From Treponema sp. (GTDB lineage Bacteria > Spirochaetota > Spirochaetia > Treponematales > Breznakiellaceae): a stretch of DNA of 7,994 nucleotides. The notes under the pieces are model-generated. The model did no database searches and was not told the DNA's origin. It saw only the letters and a list, made by a program, of their open reading frames with translations. How positions within the stretch are numbered: position 1 is the stretch's first letter; the number at the start of each line of letters is the position of its first letter. The DNA is taken from assembly GCA_031284195.1 (NCBI GenBank), contig JAITAI010000295.1, positions 1 through 7,994 on the forward strand. Reading direction: 5' to 3'. Of this stretch, positions 1 to 5,534 are shown piece after piece. The position numbers and the translations under genes are program-made.

Positions 1-2
1 GT

Positions 3-212
3 ATATTGGGATTACTGGTAACGATACAGGTGGGGTTATGTGGGGTTTCGATTTTAGCGGTGGTGGGGATAGGAGGGTTGAGGGGATTTATTGTACTTTG
101 GGTAAGTTTTGGGGTGATGATTTTATTTTTTGGGATTATACACTATACCAGCCATGCCGTTTCCAGGGTAAAGGGGAAAGCATATCATAAGGACCCGGAA
201 ATAGACCCATAG
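3..212 (+). CDS. 3' end of an unrecognised membrane protein (5' partial)
   Basis: The reading frame is open to the left edge of the window and stops with TAG at 210-212, so this is most likely the C-terminal part of a longer gene; a short protein starting at TTG 6 cannot be excluded. The visible 69 residues contain two strongly hydrophobic stretches, roughly residues 3-24 and 27-46, separated by a short glycine/arginine turn. They look like a membrane hairpin. A polar, basic tail of about 20 residues follows (HYTSHAVSRVKGKAYHKDP). I recognise no family and assign no function. The coding strand is unusually rich in G and T, which fits a hydrophobic protein. The 23-bp tandem array begins only 8 bases after the stop codon, so no ordinary terminator lies directly behind the gene. 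Confidence 0.5.
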   Translation: MLGLLVTIQVGLCGVSILAVVGIGGLRGFIVLWVSFGVMILFFGIIHYTSHAVSRVKGKAYHKDPEIDP

Positions 213-220
213 AAAACTTC

Positions 221-637
221 CTGGGGTGAGAGCCTTCACCGAGGCTGGATGAGCGGCTTCACTAAAGCTGGATGAGTGGCTTTACCAAGACTGAGTGAGA
301 GCCTTCGCTAAAGCTCTGAGTGAGAAGCTTCACCGAGGCTGAGTATGAGGCTTCACTAAAGCTGGATGAGCGGCTTCACTAAGGCTGAGTGAGTGGCTTT
401 ACCGAGACTGAGTGTGAGCCTTCGCTAAAGCTGGGTGAGCGGTTTCACTAAGGCTGAGTGAGCGGTTTCACCGAGGCTGAGTATGAGGCTTCACTAAAGC
501 TGGATGAGCGACTTCACTAAGGCTGAGTGTGAGGCTTCACTGAAGCTGGGTGAGAAGTTTCACCGAGGCTGGGAGTGAGGCTTGACTAAAGCTGGATGAG
601 CGGCTTTACCGAGACTGAGTGAGAGCCTTCACTAAAG
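221..637. repeat. Tandem array, 18 units of a 23-bp repeat
   Basis: Eighteen head-to-tail units can be laid out by eye. Sixteen are exactly 23 bp, the first is 24 and the fifth (314-338) is 25. Each unit begins CTG, carries a core close to GTGAGCGGCTTCAC, and ends in a purine-rich YRARG. Units diverge by several bases, but units 6 (339-361) and 12 (477-499) are identical. Units 7/13, 2/7 and 4/18 differ by single bases, which shows segmental duplication of blocks of units. Many units contain AGTGA and TCACT as a short inverted repeat, and most unit junctions can form a weak GCTT/AAGC-type hairpin. The period is not a multiple of three, and TGA and TAA (or TAG and TGA on the other strand) fall in all frames, so the array is not coding. 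Direct repeats touch without unique spacers, so it is not a CRISPR array. Confidence 0.93.
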
Positions 638-694
638 CTGGGTTGGGGGATATTTTGGCTCCCATAGGTATAAAATTGGCCGTAGACTGAAAGG

Positions 695-723
695 TGCGGG
701 TCGTTCCGAAGGAACGACTCGCG
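695..723 (+). promoter_or_regulatory. 13-bp hairpin upstream of btuF
   Basis: GTCGTTCC, the triloop GAA and GGAACGAC form an 8-bp perfect stem. It extends outward with one G-T wobble, three Watson-Crick pairs and a terminal T-G wobble, giving 13 pairs in all (695-707 with 711-723). No T-run follows on either strand, so it is not a classical intrinsic terminator. It could be a structured element in the btuF leader, a dispersed palindromic repeat of this genome, or the end of the upstream transcription unit. The structure is plain in the sequence; its role is unknown. Confidence 0.55.
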
Positions 724-725
724 GG

Positions 726-743
726 GCTTTAGTCCGATAAAGC
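726..743 (+). promoter_or_regulatory. Second small hairpin upstream of btuF
   Basis: GCTTTA (726-731) and TAAAGC (738-743) are perfect reverse complements around a 6-base loop, only 2 bases downstream of the preceding 13-bp hairpin. The two stems side by side suggest one compact folded RNA or DNA element rather than chance, but no known RNA family is recognised. Confidence 0.4.
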
Positions 744-917
744 AAACAGATCATTCCTTTCTGGGGGAATAACTCGTACTTTTTGTGGGACTTCACCGCT
801 CTTTTCTGAAACACAAGATGAGGACCTGTCCCTTCCATCACCTCAAACATTTCTATACCTTATCCTGATGCGATGGTAATCATCTTGCATAAATGAGTAG
901 AGGAGGCTATCCTACAG

Positions 918-925
918 AAGGAGGA
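918..925 (+). promoter_or_regulatory. Ribosome binding site that fixes the btuF start at GTG 935
   Basis: AAGGAGGA lies 9 bases before GTG 935 and is a near-ideal Shine-Dalgarno sequence. The alternative in-frame ATG at 893 has no such sequence in front of it. It would also put a polar 14-residue extension before the signal peptide. Confidence 0.75.
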
Positions 926-934
926 ACCTCTGCA

Positions 935-1834
935 GTGTACATCAAAACGGTTCTGTGCTGCCTTATACTTCTATCTACCAGTCTGACAGGGGTTTTCCCT
1001 GAGGAACAGAGGGATTTTCCCCTGAGCATAAGGGATGTGTTGGGAAGGCCGGTAACCCTGCATACCCCTCCCCAGAGGATAGTGAGTTTAAGCCCAGGAG
1101 TTACGGAAATCCTCTTTGCCATTGGCGCAGGCGATCAGGTTCTGGGGGTTACCGAGTATTGTAATTACCCCCCGGAGGCAGCTTCCCGGACTAAAGTAGG
1201 AGGATTCTCAGGGATCACCGTAAACATAGAGACGATTGCCCGTTTAAAGTCCGATATGGTTATTATTTCCGCATTTATGCACGGGAGGCTTATCCCCTTG
1301 TTAGAACGGCTTTCCATTCCCTTCTTTGCGGTAGAACCTAAGAACTTTAAGGAAGTTTATCAAACCATAGAAACATTAGGGATCCTTACAGGGAATGTCC
1401 GGGGAGCCCAAGAGGTGATAGAACGTATGCAGGAAAAAATACGCCAGGTAGCGGAACGCCGGGGAAACCGGGAATCGCCGAGGGTATTTTGGGAACTCTC
1501 TGATGAGCCCCTCATAAGTGCCGGAAGTAAGACCTTTATCAGTGAAGCTATCCGTCTGGGAGGAGGAAAGAATATTTTTGAAGATCTAAACGAAGAATGG
1601 CCTATGGTGAGTACTGAACAGGTAGTACGCAGAAAGCCCGATTGGATCATAGCCGGGGATGATCACGGGAAAATCATAGAACCCCGGGCCCTAGCCAGCC
1701 GGCCTGGATGGGGGATGATTCCTGCGGTGCGACAGAATCATATCGCCCTGGTTAATGCCGATACGCTTTACCGCTATGGACCGCGGCTTGCCGATGCGGT
1801 TGTGAGTATTGCGGATATTCTTTATGGTAAGTGA
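935..1834 (+). CDS. btuF: Periplasmic cobalamin/iron-chelate-binding protein of an ABC importer (BtuF-like)
   Basis: A solute-binding protein of the helical-backbone (Peripla_BP_2, FecB/BtuF) class, which captures a chelate in the periplasm and delivers it to the BtuC-type permease encoded next. I chose GTG 935 over ATG 893: it has AAGGAGGA 9 bases upstream and gives a 299-residue protein that opens with a Sec signal (MYIKTVLCCLILLSTSLTG). No usable lipobox cysteine is seen, so it is probably soluble. Residues 45-90 hold the family hallmark RIVSLSPGVTEILFAIGAG followed by VLGVTEYCNYPPEA and a VGGFSG segment, the pattern of B12-binding members. The second lobe has the usual LGGGKNIFEDL. Length is normal for the family. 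Ligand choice between cobalamin and an iron chelate or heme cannot be settled from sequence alone, and no B12 riboswitch was found upstream. A 126-bp structured spacer separates it from the permease gene. Confidence 0.8.
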   Translation: MYIKTVLCCLILLSTSLTGVFPEEQRDFPLSIRDVLGRPVTLHTPPQRIVSLSPGVTEILFAIGAGDQVLGVTEYCNYPPEAASRTKVGGFSGITVNIETIARLKSDMVIISAFMHGRLIPLLERLSIPFFAVEPKNFKEVYQTIETLGILTGNVRGAQEVIERMQEKIRQVAERRGNRESPRVFWELSDEPLISAGSKTFISEAIRLGGGKNIFEDLNEEWPMVSTEQVVRRKPDWIIAGDDHGKIIEPRALASRPGWGMIPAVRQNHIALVNADTLYRYGPRLADAVVSIADILYGK

Positions 1835-1846
1835 GGCGGTTTCACC
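1831..1846 (+). repeat. Single copy of the 23-bp array core overlapping the btuF stop
   Basis: GTGAGGCGGTTTCACC matches bases 458-472 of array unit 11 apart from one inserted G. It overlaps the TGA stop of btuF (1832-1834). A second echo follows at 1938-1954, where TAAGCTGGA is directly repeated and resembles the unit junction AAGCTGGATGAG. This suggests the array motif is dispersed in this genome. Confidence 0.5.
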
Positions 1847-1950
1847 ATTTAACCTTTTAAAGCAGCCTCAAGAAAGGGTTTTTAAAAGATTGAAAATCCA
1901 ACGGATTATACCTATTCCTGGTTCTTTAATTTTCAATAAGCTGGATAAGC
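1847..1950 (+). promoter_or_regulatory. Structured intergenic spacer between btuF and btuC
   Basis: The spacer holds two inverted repeats. CTTTTAAA (1854-1861) pairs with TTTAAAAG (1881-1888), and the 9-bp arms ATTGAAAAT (1889-1897) and ATTTTCAAT (1929-1937) enclose a 31-base loop. No clear internal promoter is seen. In importer operons, a stem-loop between the binding-protein gene and the membrane-component genes can raise the relative amount of binding protein by protecting upstream mRNA. That role is an inference here. Confidence 0.4.
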
Positions 1951-1960
1951 TGGAGTGCCC

Positions 1961-2986
1961 ATGAGCAACCGGTACAGGACCGGGCCTCTTATTATCATTC
2001 TTTCCCTGGCGCTGATTCCTGCTTTTTTTGGGGCCTTACTGAGCGGTTCTGGAGGTTTAAGTCCTGAAACGCTCTGGCAAGTATGGCATTTTTTACATAC
2101 CCGTGAAGGGGATGGAACAGAGGCGCTCATCCTGTTCGAGCTTCGGCTTCCCCGGATCCTCCTCGCCATGGCTGTGGGGGCATCCTTGGGGGTATCCGGC
2201 GCAGCCTTTCAGGGGATCTTTCGGAATTCCTTGGCAGACCCTTATGTGATTGGCGCCTCTTCCGGGGCTGCCTTGGGGGCAGCTCTGGCAATAACCGCAG
2301 GTCTCTCGCTGACCGGTCCTGTATCTCCGGTGGCTCTCTGCGCTTTTGGAGGGGCCTTGATAGCGGTGTTCCTGGCTTTTGTTATATCCCGAAGCGCGGG
2401 AAATCCCCCTCCTGCAACAGCCCTGCTCCTCGCTGGCGTGAGCCTGAGCTCCCTGTTTTCGGCCCTCCTTTCCCTCATCCTGGTTTTGAAAGATCAGGCC
2501 CTTCATCAGGTGTATTACTGGCTTCTGGGAAGCCTTAACGGGGCTTCCTGGACTGAATTACCCGCGATCTTGCCGGTGATGTTCATCGGTTGTTTTATGG
2601 TATTCTTGAGCCATGGCCCCCTGGACCTGCTGCTACAAGGGGAGGAGGTAGCTGAAAGTTTGGGGACCGATGTTCGCAAGACGAGGCTCTTCATTGTCCT
2701 TGGAGCCTCCCTCGCCGTAGCCGCTGCGGTTTCCGTTGCAGGGATCATCGGCTTTGTGGGTCTCATCGCCCCTCATGCAATGCGGATGATCACCGGGCCT
2801 ACCCATAAAAAACTCCTTCCTGCTACGGCCCTCGCAGGGGCCCTTTTGGTGCTTTTGGCGGATATCCTCGCCCGGAACCTTGCGGGAAGTATGGAAATCC
2901 CCATTGGCATCATCACTTCCTTGGGAGGAGCACCCTTCTTCATCTATCTGCTAGCCTATCGAGGCAGGCGTTTAGGGCGGTTCTGA
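1961..2986 (+). CDS. btuC: FecCD/BtuC-family ABC transporter permease
   Basis: The membrane channel subunit of a type II importer; a homodimer forms the translocation path and docks the binding protein outside and the ATPase inside. The chosen ATG 1961 gives 341 residues and has GGAG at 1952-1955. An in-frame GTG at 1955 is possible but overlaps that Shine-Dalgarno. The protein is hydrophobic throughout with about nine to ten membrane segments. Family landmarks are the GASLGVSGAAFQGIFRNSLADP block (about residues 73-94), then VIGASSGAALGA. The cytoplasmic coupling-loop region EEVAESLG starts near residue 228, and GFVGLIAPH sits at 264-272. The C-terminus ends GGAPFFIYLL plus a basic tail, as is typical. 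The gene overlaps the ATPase gene by one base (TGATG), so the two are translationally coupled. The substrate is inferred from the BtuF-like partner and is not certain. Confidence 0.85.
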   Translation: MSNRYRTGPLIIILSLALIPAFFGALLSGSGGLSPETLWQVWHFLHTREGDGTEALILFELRLPRILLAMAVGASLGVSGAAFQGIFRNSLADPYVIGASSGAALGAALAITAGLSLTGPVSPVALCAFGGALIAVFLAFVISRSAGNPPPATALLLAGVSLSSLFSALLSLILVLKDQALHQVYYWLLGSLNGASWTELPAILPVMFIGCFMVFLSHGPLDLLLQGEEVAESLGTDVRKTRLFIVLGASLAVAAAVSVAGIIGFVGLIAPHAMRMITGPTHKKLLPATALAGALLVLLADILARNLAGSMEIPIGIITSLGGAPFFIYLLAYRGRRLGRF

Positions 2987-3810
2987 TGATGAAACCGGCC
3001 AATCTCTCAGATTTACCTGAAAACCCCAGAGTTCGACTGGAACTGGAAAACCTGAAAGTGGGGTTTAAGCGTCAGGTGATACTGAACAATATTACCCTCA
3101 CGCTGAAGCCCGGAGAACTCCTGGCCCTGGCAGGTCCTAATGGTGGAGGGAAGACCACCCTCCTTAAAACCATTGGAGGCCTCTTGAAACCCCTGGCAGG
3201 CCGGATCATGCTGGATGGGAAGGATATACAGCGCATGGGGAAAAAAGAAAAGGGGGGTTCCATAAGTTTTCTTTTTCAAGGCGCTACCCCTGATTGGCCT
3301 TTTACGGTGCAGGAAGTGGTATCCCAAGGACGGTCGCCTTACCGGAGCATCTTTGCTGCAGAGACTGCTTTGGACCGAGACGCCACAGACCGAGCACTTA
3401 TGACTGCAGGGCTTTCAGGTTTTGAAGACCGCCGGGTAACAGAACTTTCCGGAGGTGAATTCCAACGGGTTCTCATTGCCCGGGCCATGGCCCAGGAAGC
3501 ACGGCTCCTCCTTTTGGATGAACCAGCCAATAACCTGGATCCCAAGTATCAGTATATGGTGATGAACTTGATCCGTTCCATGACCAAAAGCGGTCTGGCC
3601 GCCCTGGTCAGTCTCCACGACCTCAGCCTGGCGAGTTTATATGCCGACCGTATTGCCCTGGTGCATCAGGGAAAAATCGTCGCCCTGGGGAAACCTGATA
3701 CGGTCCTTCAGGAAGGAATGCTCGCTGAGGTCTTTGGTATTCCCCTGGTAATTTCCCCTCATTCCCAGGATCCTCGCATACAGGCAGTGACTTTTCCTTT
3801 GCCTGAATAA
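2986..3810 (+). CDS. btuD: ABC transporter ATPase, cobalamin/iron-chelate type (BtuD-like)
   Basis: The cytoplasmic nucleotide-binding subunit that drives the importer by ATP hydrolysis. All catalytic elements are intact in 274 residues: Walker A GPNGGGKTT (50-58), Q-loop glutamine 98 in FLFQG, signature LSGGEFQR (154-161), Walker B LLLLDEP with Asp178 and catalytic Glu179, D-loop NNLD (182-185) and switch His211 in SLHDLSLA. The region after the Q-loop (WPFTVQEVVSQGRSPY) is typical of the FecE/BtuD/FhuC group that pairs with FecCD permeases. The start is the first of two tandem ATG codons at 2986; the second at 2989 would work equally well. Purine-rich AGGGCGG lies at 2973-2979, upstream of it. 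It is the last gene of the three-gene unit. No separate plus-strand U-tract terminator follows. Confidence 0.88.
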   Translation: MMKPANLSDLPENPRVRLELENLKVGFKRQVILNNITLTLKPGELLALAGPNGGGKTTLLKTIGGLLKPLAGRIMLDGKDIQRMGKKEKGGSISFLFQGATPDWPFTVQEVVSQGRSPYRSIFAAETALDRDATDRALMTAGLSGFEDRRVTELSGGEFQRVLIARAMAQEARLLLLDEPANNLDPKYQYMVMNLIRSMTKSGLAALVSLHDLSLASLYADRIALVHQGKIVALGKPDTVLQEGMLAEVFGIPLVISPHSQDPRIQAVTFPLPE

Positions 3811-3853
3811 GCCCAACTTCTCTTGAATACTGCTCCATATAAAAAAGCTAAGC

Positions 3854-3884
3854 AAAAAGGCGATAGAGAAAATCTCTATCGCCT
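3854..3884 (-). terminator. Intrinsic terminator of metY (minus strand)
   Basis: A perfect 12-bp stem (3858-3869 with 3873-3884, arms AGGCGATAGAGA and TCTCTATCGCCT) with a 3-base loop. On the minus strand the stem runs straight into TTTTT and, after a short gap, TTTTTT (3846-3841), the classical hairpin-plus-U-tract layout. It lies about 100 bases past the metY stop. Read on the plus strand the hairpin follows btuD by about 50 bases but has no U-tract; it may still help end or protect the importer mRNA. Confidence 0.85.
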
Positions 3885-3911
3885 AGGAGGAGGAAAATAA
3901 TGATACGGTAA
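3885..3911 (+). other. Orphan ribosome binding site with a 3-codon ORF
   Basis: Directly after the terminator stem, AGGAGGAGG (3885-3893) precedes ATG ATA CGG TAA (3900-3911), a start with good spacing but only three codons. A second Shine-Dalgarno-like AAGGAGA (3934-3940) sits 1 base before TTG 3942, which opens an 18-codon frame running into the metY 3' end. Both look like translation signals without a proper gene. They may be chance, or relics of a deleted gene. Confidence 0.2.
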
Positions 3912-3982
3912 TAAAAACAATATAACGCAGGTGAAGGAGAATTGCTTGAGCTGAGCCTTCTTCAAATTCCCCTGGACCTGTA

Positions 3983-5275
3983 CTATTTAAATGCCTGATC
4001 CAAATCGGCGATAATGTCCTTAATGTTCTCGGTACCGACAGAGAGCCGCACCGTATTCGGCTTGATTCCCTGTTCCAGGAGTTCCGCTTCGCTGAGTTGG
4101 GAATGCGTCGTACTAGCCGGGTGAATCACCAGGGATTTCACATCCGCCACATTGGCTAGGAGAGAAAAAATCTGGAGCCTATCGATGAATTCCTGGGCTT
4201 CCTTGGCGCCTCCTTTGATCTCAAAGGTAAAAATCGAGCCTGCTCCCTGGGGAAAGTATTTCTTATAAAGGCTATGGCTAGGATCCTCCGGCAGGGAAGG
4301 ATGGTTAATCTTGAGGACCTTGGGCTGCGTCTTGAGGTAGTCGATAACCTTGAGGGTATTCTCCACATGCCGTTCCACCCGGAGGGAAAGGGTTTCTACA
4401 CCTTGAAGCAAGAGAAATGCATTGAATGGAGCGATCGATGCGCCCGTATCTCGGAGCAAAATGGCCCGGATCCGCACAATGAAAGCCGCAGGACCAGCAG
4501 CTTTGACAAAAGAAATGCCGTGGTAGCTAGGGCACGGCTCAGTGATCCCAGGGAACTTACCGCTGGCCTCCCAGTCGAATTTACCGCTGTCCACGATGAT
4601 ACCCCCCAGGGTGGTACCATGACCACCGATGAATTTGGTGGCCGAATGAATGACAATGTCCGCTCCATACTCAATGGGACGAAGCAGATAAGGGGTGGTA
4701 AAGGTAGCATCCACTACTAAAGGTATGCGGTGCTCATGGGCGAGTTTGGCCAGAGCCTCAATATCAATGATATTGGAATTGGGGTTCCCCAATGTCTCGA
4801 TGAAAATAGCCTTGGTCTTGGACTGTATGGCCCGGGCAAAACTGTCCTTTTCTTCAGGGTCTACAAAGGTGGTGGTAATACCGTATATGGGTAGGGTATG
4901 AGCTAAAAGGTTATAGGTACCCCCATAGATGGTCTTAGCCGAAACGATATGATCCCCTGCCTGGGCGAGGTTGAGGAAGCTATAGGTGACTGCCGCAGCC
5001 CCTGATGCCAAGGCCAAACCAGCAACACCCCCTTCTAGCGCGGCTATGCGTTTTTCCAGCACATCTTGCGTTGAATTAGTAAGCCGGTTGTAGATGTTAC
5101 CTGGGTCGGTAAGGCCAAAGCGGGCTGCTGCATGGGCGGAATTATGAAACACATAGGATGTGGTCTGATAAATCGGTACTGCCCGGGCATCGCTAGCCGG
5201 ATCCGGTTCTTCCTGGCCTATGTGTAACTGTTTAGTTTCAAAGGCCCATTGATCGATATGGGTTTTAGACGCCAT
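3983..5275 (-). CDS. metY: O-acetylhomoserine sulfhydrylase (O-acetylhomoserine aminocarboxypropyltransferase)
   Basis: A PLP enzyme of the Cys/Met metabolism family that condenses O-acetylhomoserine with sulfide to give homocysteine, the direct-sulfhydrylation route to methionine. The 430 residues match the long MetY subgroup (about 430) rather than the roughly 380-400 of cystathionine gamma-synthase or beta-lyase. The N-terminus FETKQLHIGQEEPD and AVPIYQTTSYVF are typical. Y62 and R64 in YNRLTNST should bind cofactor phosphate across the dimer. Y117 in TIYGGTYN stacks on PLP, D189 (VVDATFTTPYL) contacts the ring nitrogen, and K214 in HSATKFIGGHG is the Schiff-base lysine. The C-terminal SLVIHPASTTHSQL is intact. 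AAGGAGA lies 5 bases before ATG. It is transcribed alone and converges on the importer operon, from a strong-looking promoter to its own terminator. It could also accept related acyl-homoserines. Confidence 0.93.
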   Translation of the reverse strand: MASKTHIDQWAFETKQLHIGQEEPDPASDARAVPIYQTTSYVFHNSAHAAARFGLTDPGNIYNRLTNSTQDVLEKRIAALEGGVAGLALASGAAAVTYSFLNLAQAGDHIVSAKTIYGGTYNLLAHTLPIYGITTTFVDPEEKDSFARAIQSKTKAIFIETLGNPNSNIIDIEALAKLAHEHRIPLVVDATFTTPYLLRPIEYGADIVIHSATKFIGGHGTTLGGIIVDSGKFDWEASGKFPGITEPCPSYHGISFVKAAGPAAFIVRIRAILLRDTGASIAPFNAFLLLQGVETLSLRVERHVENTLKVIDYLKTQPKVLKINHPSLPEDPSHSLYKKYFPQGAGSIFTFEIKGGAKEAQEFIDRLQIFSLLANVADVKSLVIHPASTTHSQLSEAELLEQGIKPNTVRLSVGTENIKDIIADLDQAFK

Positions 5276-5302
5276 AATATTCTCCTTAAATGGTAGTATA
5301 TG

Positions 5303-5321
5303 CTCAGTGAGCTTCCTTCAC
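5303..5321. repeat. Repeat-like copy of the array core in the metY leader
   Basis: CTCAGTGAGCTTCCTTCAC resembles the array unit start CTGAGTGAGCGGCTTCAC, with one substitution near the start and one extra base plus mismatches in the centre. GCTC/GAGC at 5302-5312 also forms a small hairpin in the metY 5' leader. The similarity is short and may be chance. Confidence 0.3.
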
Positions 5322-5377
5322 AACTCAGGTATCGATATATACAAAATTATATTATTAATCTTATAGTCATACTAAGA

Positions 5378-5406
5378 ATAATAGCACGCTGATAAAAGAA
5401 TGTCAA
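5378..5406 (-). promoter_or_regulatory. Sigma-70-type promoter for metY
   Basis: On the minus strand a perfect -35 TTGACA (5406-5401) is followed by exactly 17 bases and a -10 TATTAT (5383-5378, five of six consensus bases). Transcription would start near 5371, giving an AT-rich leader of about 95 bases before the metY ATG. I saw no SAM-riboswitch core in that leader. Confidence 0.75.
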
Positions 5407-5445
5407 GCGTAAAATTTATTTATTTATTTTTTTTAGTTTTTTGTA
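5407..5445 (-). promoter_or_regulatory. A-rich UP-element-like tract upstream of the metY promoter
   Basis: Just upstream of the -35 box on the minus strand lie about 35 bases made almost only of A and T, with phased A-tracts (AAAAAA, AAAAAAAA, AAATAAATAAAT). This is where the RNA polymerase alpha subunit contacts UP elements, so a strong constitutive promoter is likely (inference). On the plus strand the same tract is a T-run, but no gene or hairpin lies before it that would make it a terminator. Confidence 0.45.
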
Positions 5446-5455
5446 CTGATTGAGA

Positions 5456-5483
5456 ACCCTGTGAAACCTGCTGTTTCAGGGGT
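5456..5483 (+). promoter_or_regulatory. Inverted repeat upstream of purE (operator or leader hairpin)
   Basis: TGAAAC (5462-5467) and GTTTCA (5473-5478) are perfect arms around CTGCT. With a bulged G at 5461 the stem extends by five more pairs, one of them a T-G wobble, to 11 pairs. It ends about 50 bases before the purE start. It has no following U-tract, and it does not match the Bacillus PurR box, the E. coli PurR operator or a guanine riboswitch core as far as I can tell. A TATTAT at 5491-5496 might be a -10 box just downstream, but no good -35 accompanies it. Confidence 0.45.
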
Positions 5484-5534
5484 ACGCCGGTATTATCTTG
5501 TTTTCCAATCCTTAACATGGTATCTTTCTTAGTT

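Larger units (their letters stand above)
638..934. other. Gene-free, hairpin-rich region between the repeat array and btuF
   Basis: About 300 bases without a convincing gene. The first few bases (CTGGGTT at 638) are a decayed start of a nineteenth repeat unit. The middle holds two perfect or near-perfect hairpins (695-723 and 726-743) and a weaker ATTCC/GGAAT pair (753-757 with 766-770). The stretch up to 934 must contain the btuF promoter or leader, but I could not find a convincing sigma-70 promoter. I looked for a cobalamin riboswitch and did not see the conserved B12-box sequence on either strand. A 72-codon minus-strand frame (850-632) crosses the hairpins and ends inside the array; I judge it non-genic. 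Confidence 0.6.

Noticed and set aside
221..637. Array considered as CRISPR or as a coding repeat
   Set aside because: Units are contiguous with no unique spacers and no cas genes are nearby. The 23-bp period and frequent stops in all frames exclude a repeat protein.
632..850. 72-codon minus-strand frame from ATG 850 into the repeat array
   Set aside because: It translates straight through the palindromic hairpins and ends in the tandem array, has only a weak ribosome site and resembles no family. It is most likely a chance frame.
638..934. Cobalamin riboswitch expected before btuF
   Set aside because: No B12-box-like conserved core was seen on the plus strand; only simple hairpins are present. 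A covariance search would decide.
2242..2478. Minus-strand frames opposite btuC
   Set aside because: They are antisense to a clear FecCD-family permease; their Arg/Ala-rich composition is typical of reverse-strand shadows.
4274..4720. 148-codon plus-strand frame inside metY
   Set aside because: It lies antisense to a fully conserved PLP enzyme and has no family resemblance or ribosome site.
5407..5445. T-run considered as a plus-strand terminator tail
   Set aside because: No stem-loop precedes it and no plus-strand gene ends nearby; it is better explained as the A-rich tract of the minus-strand metY promoter.
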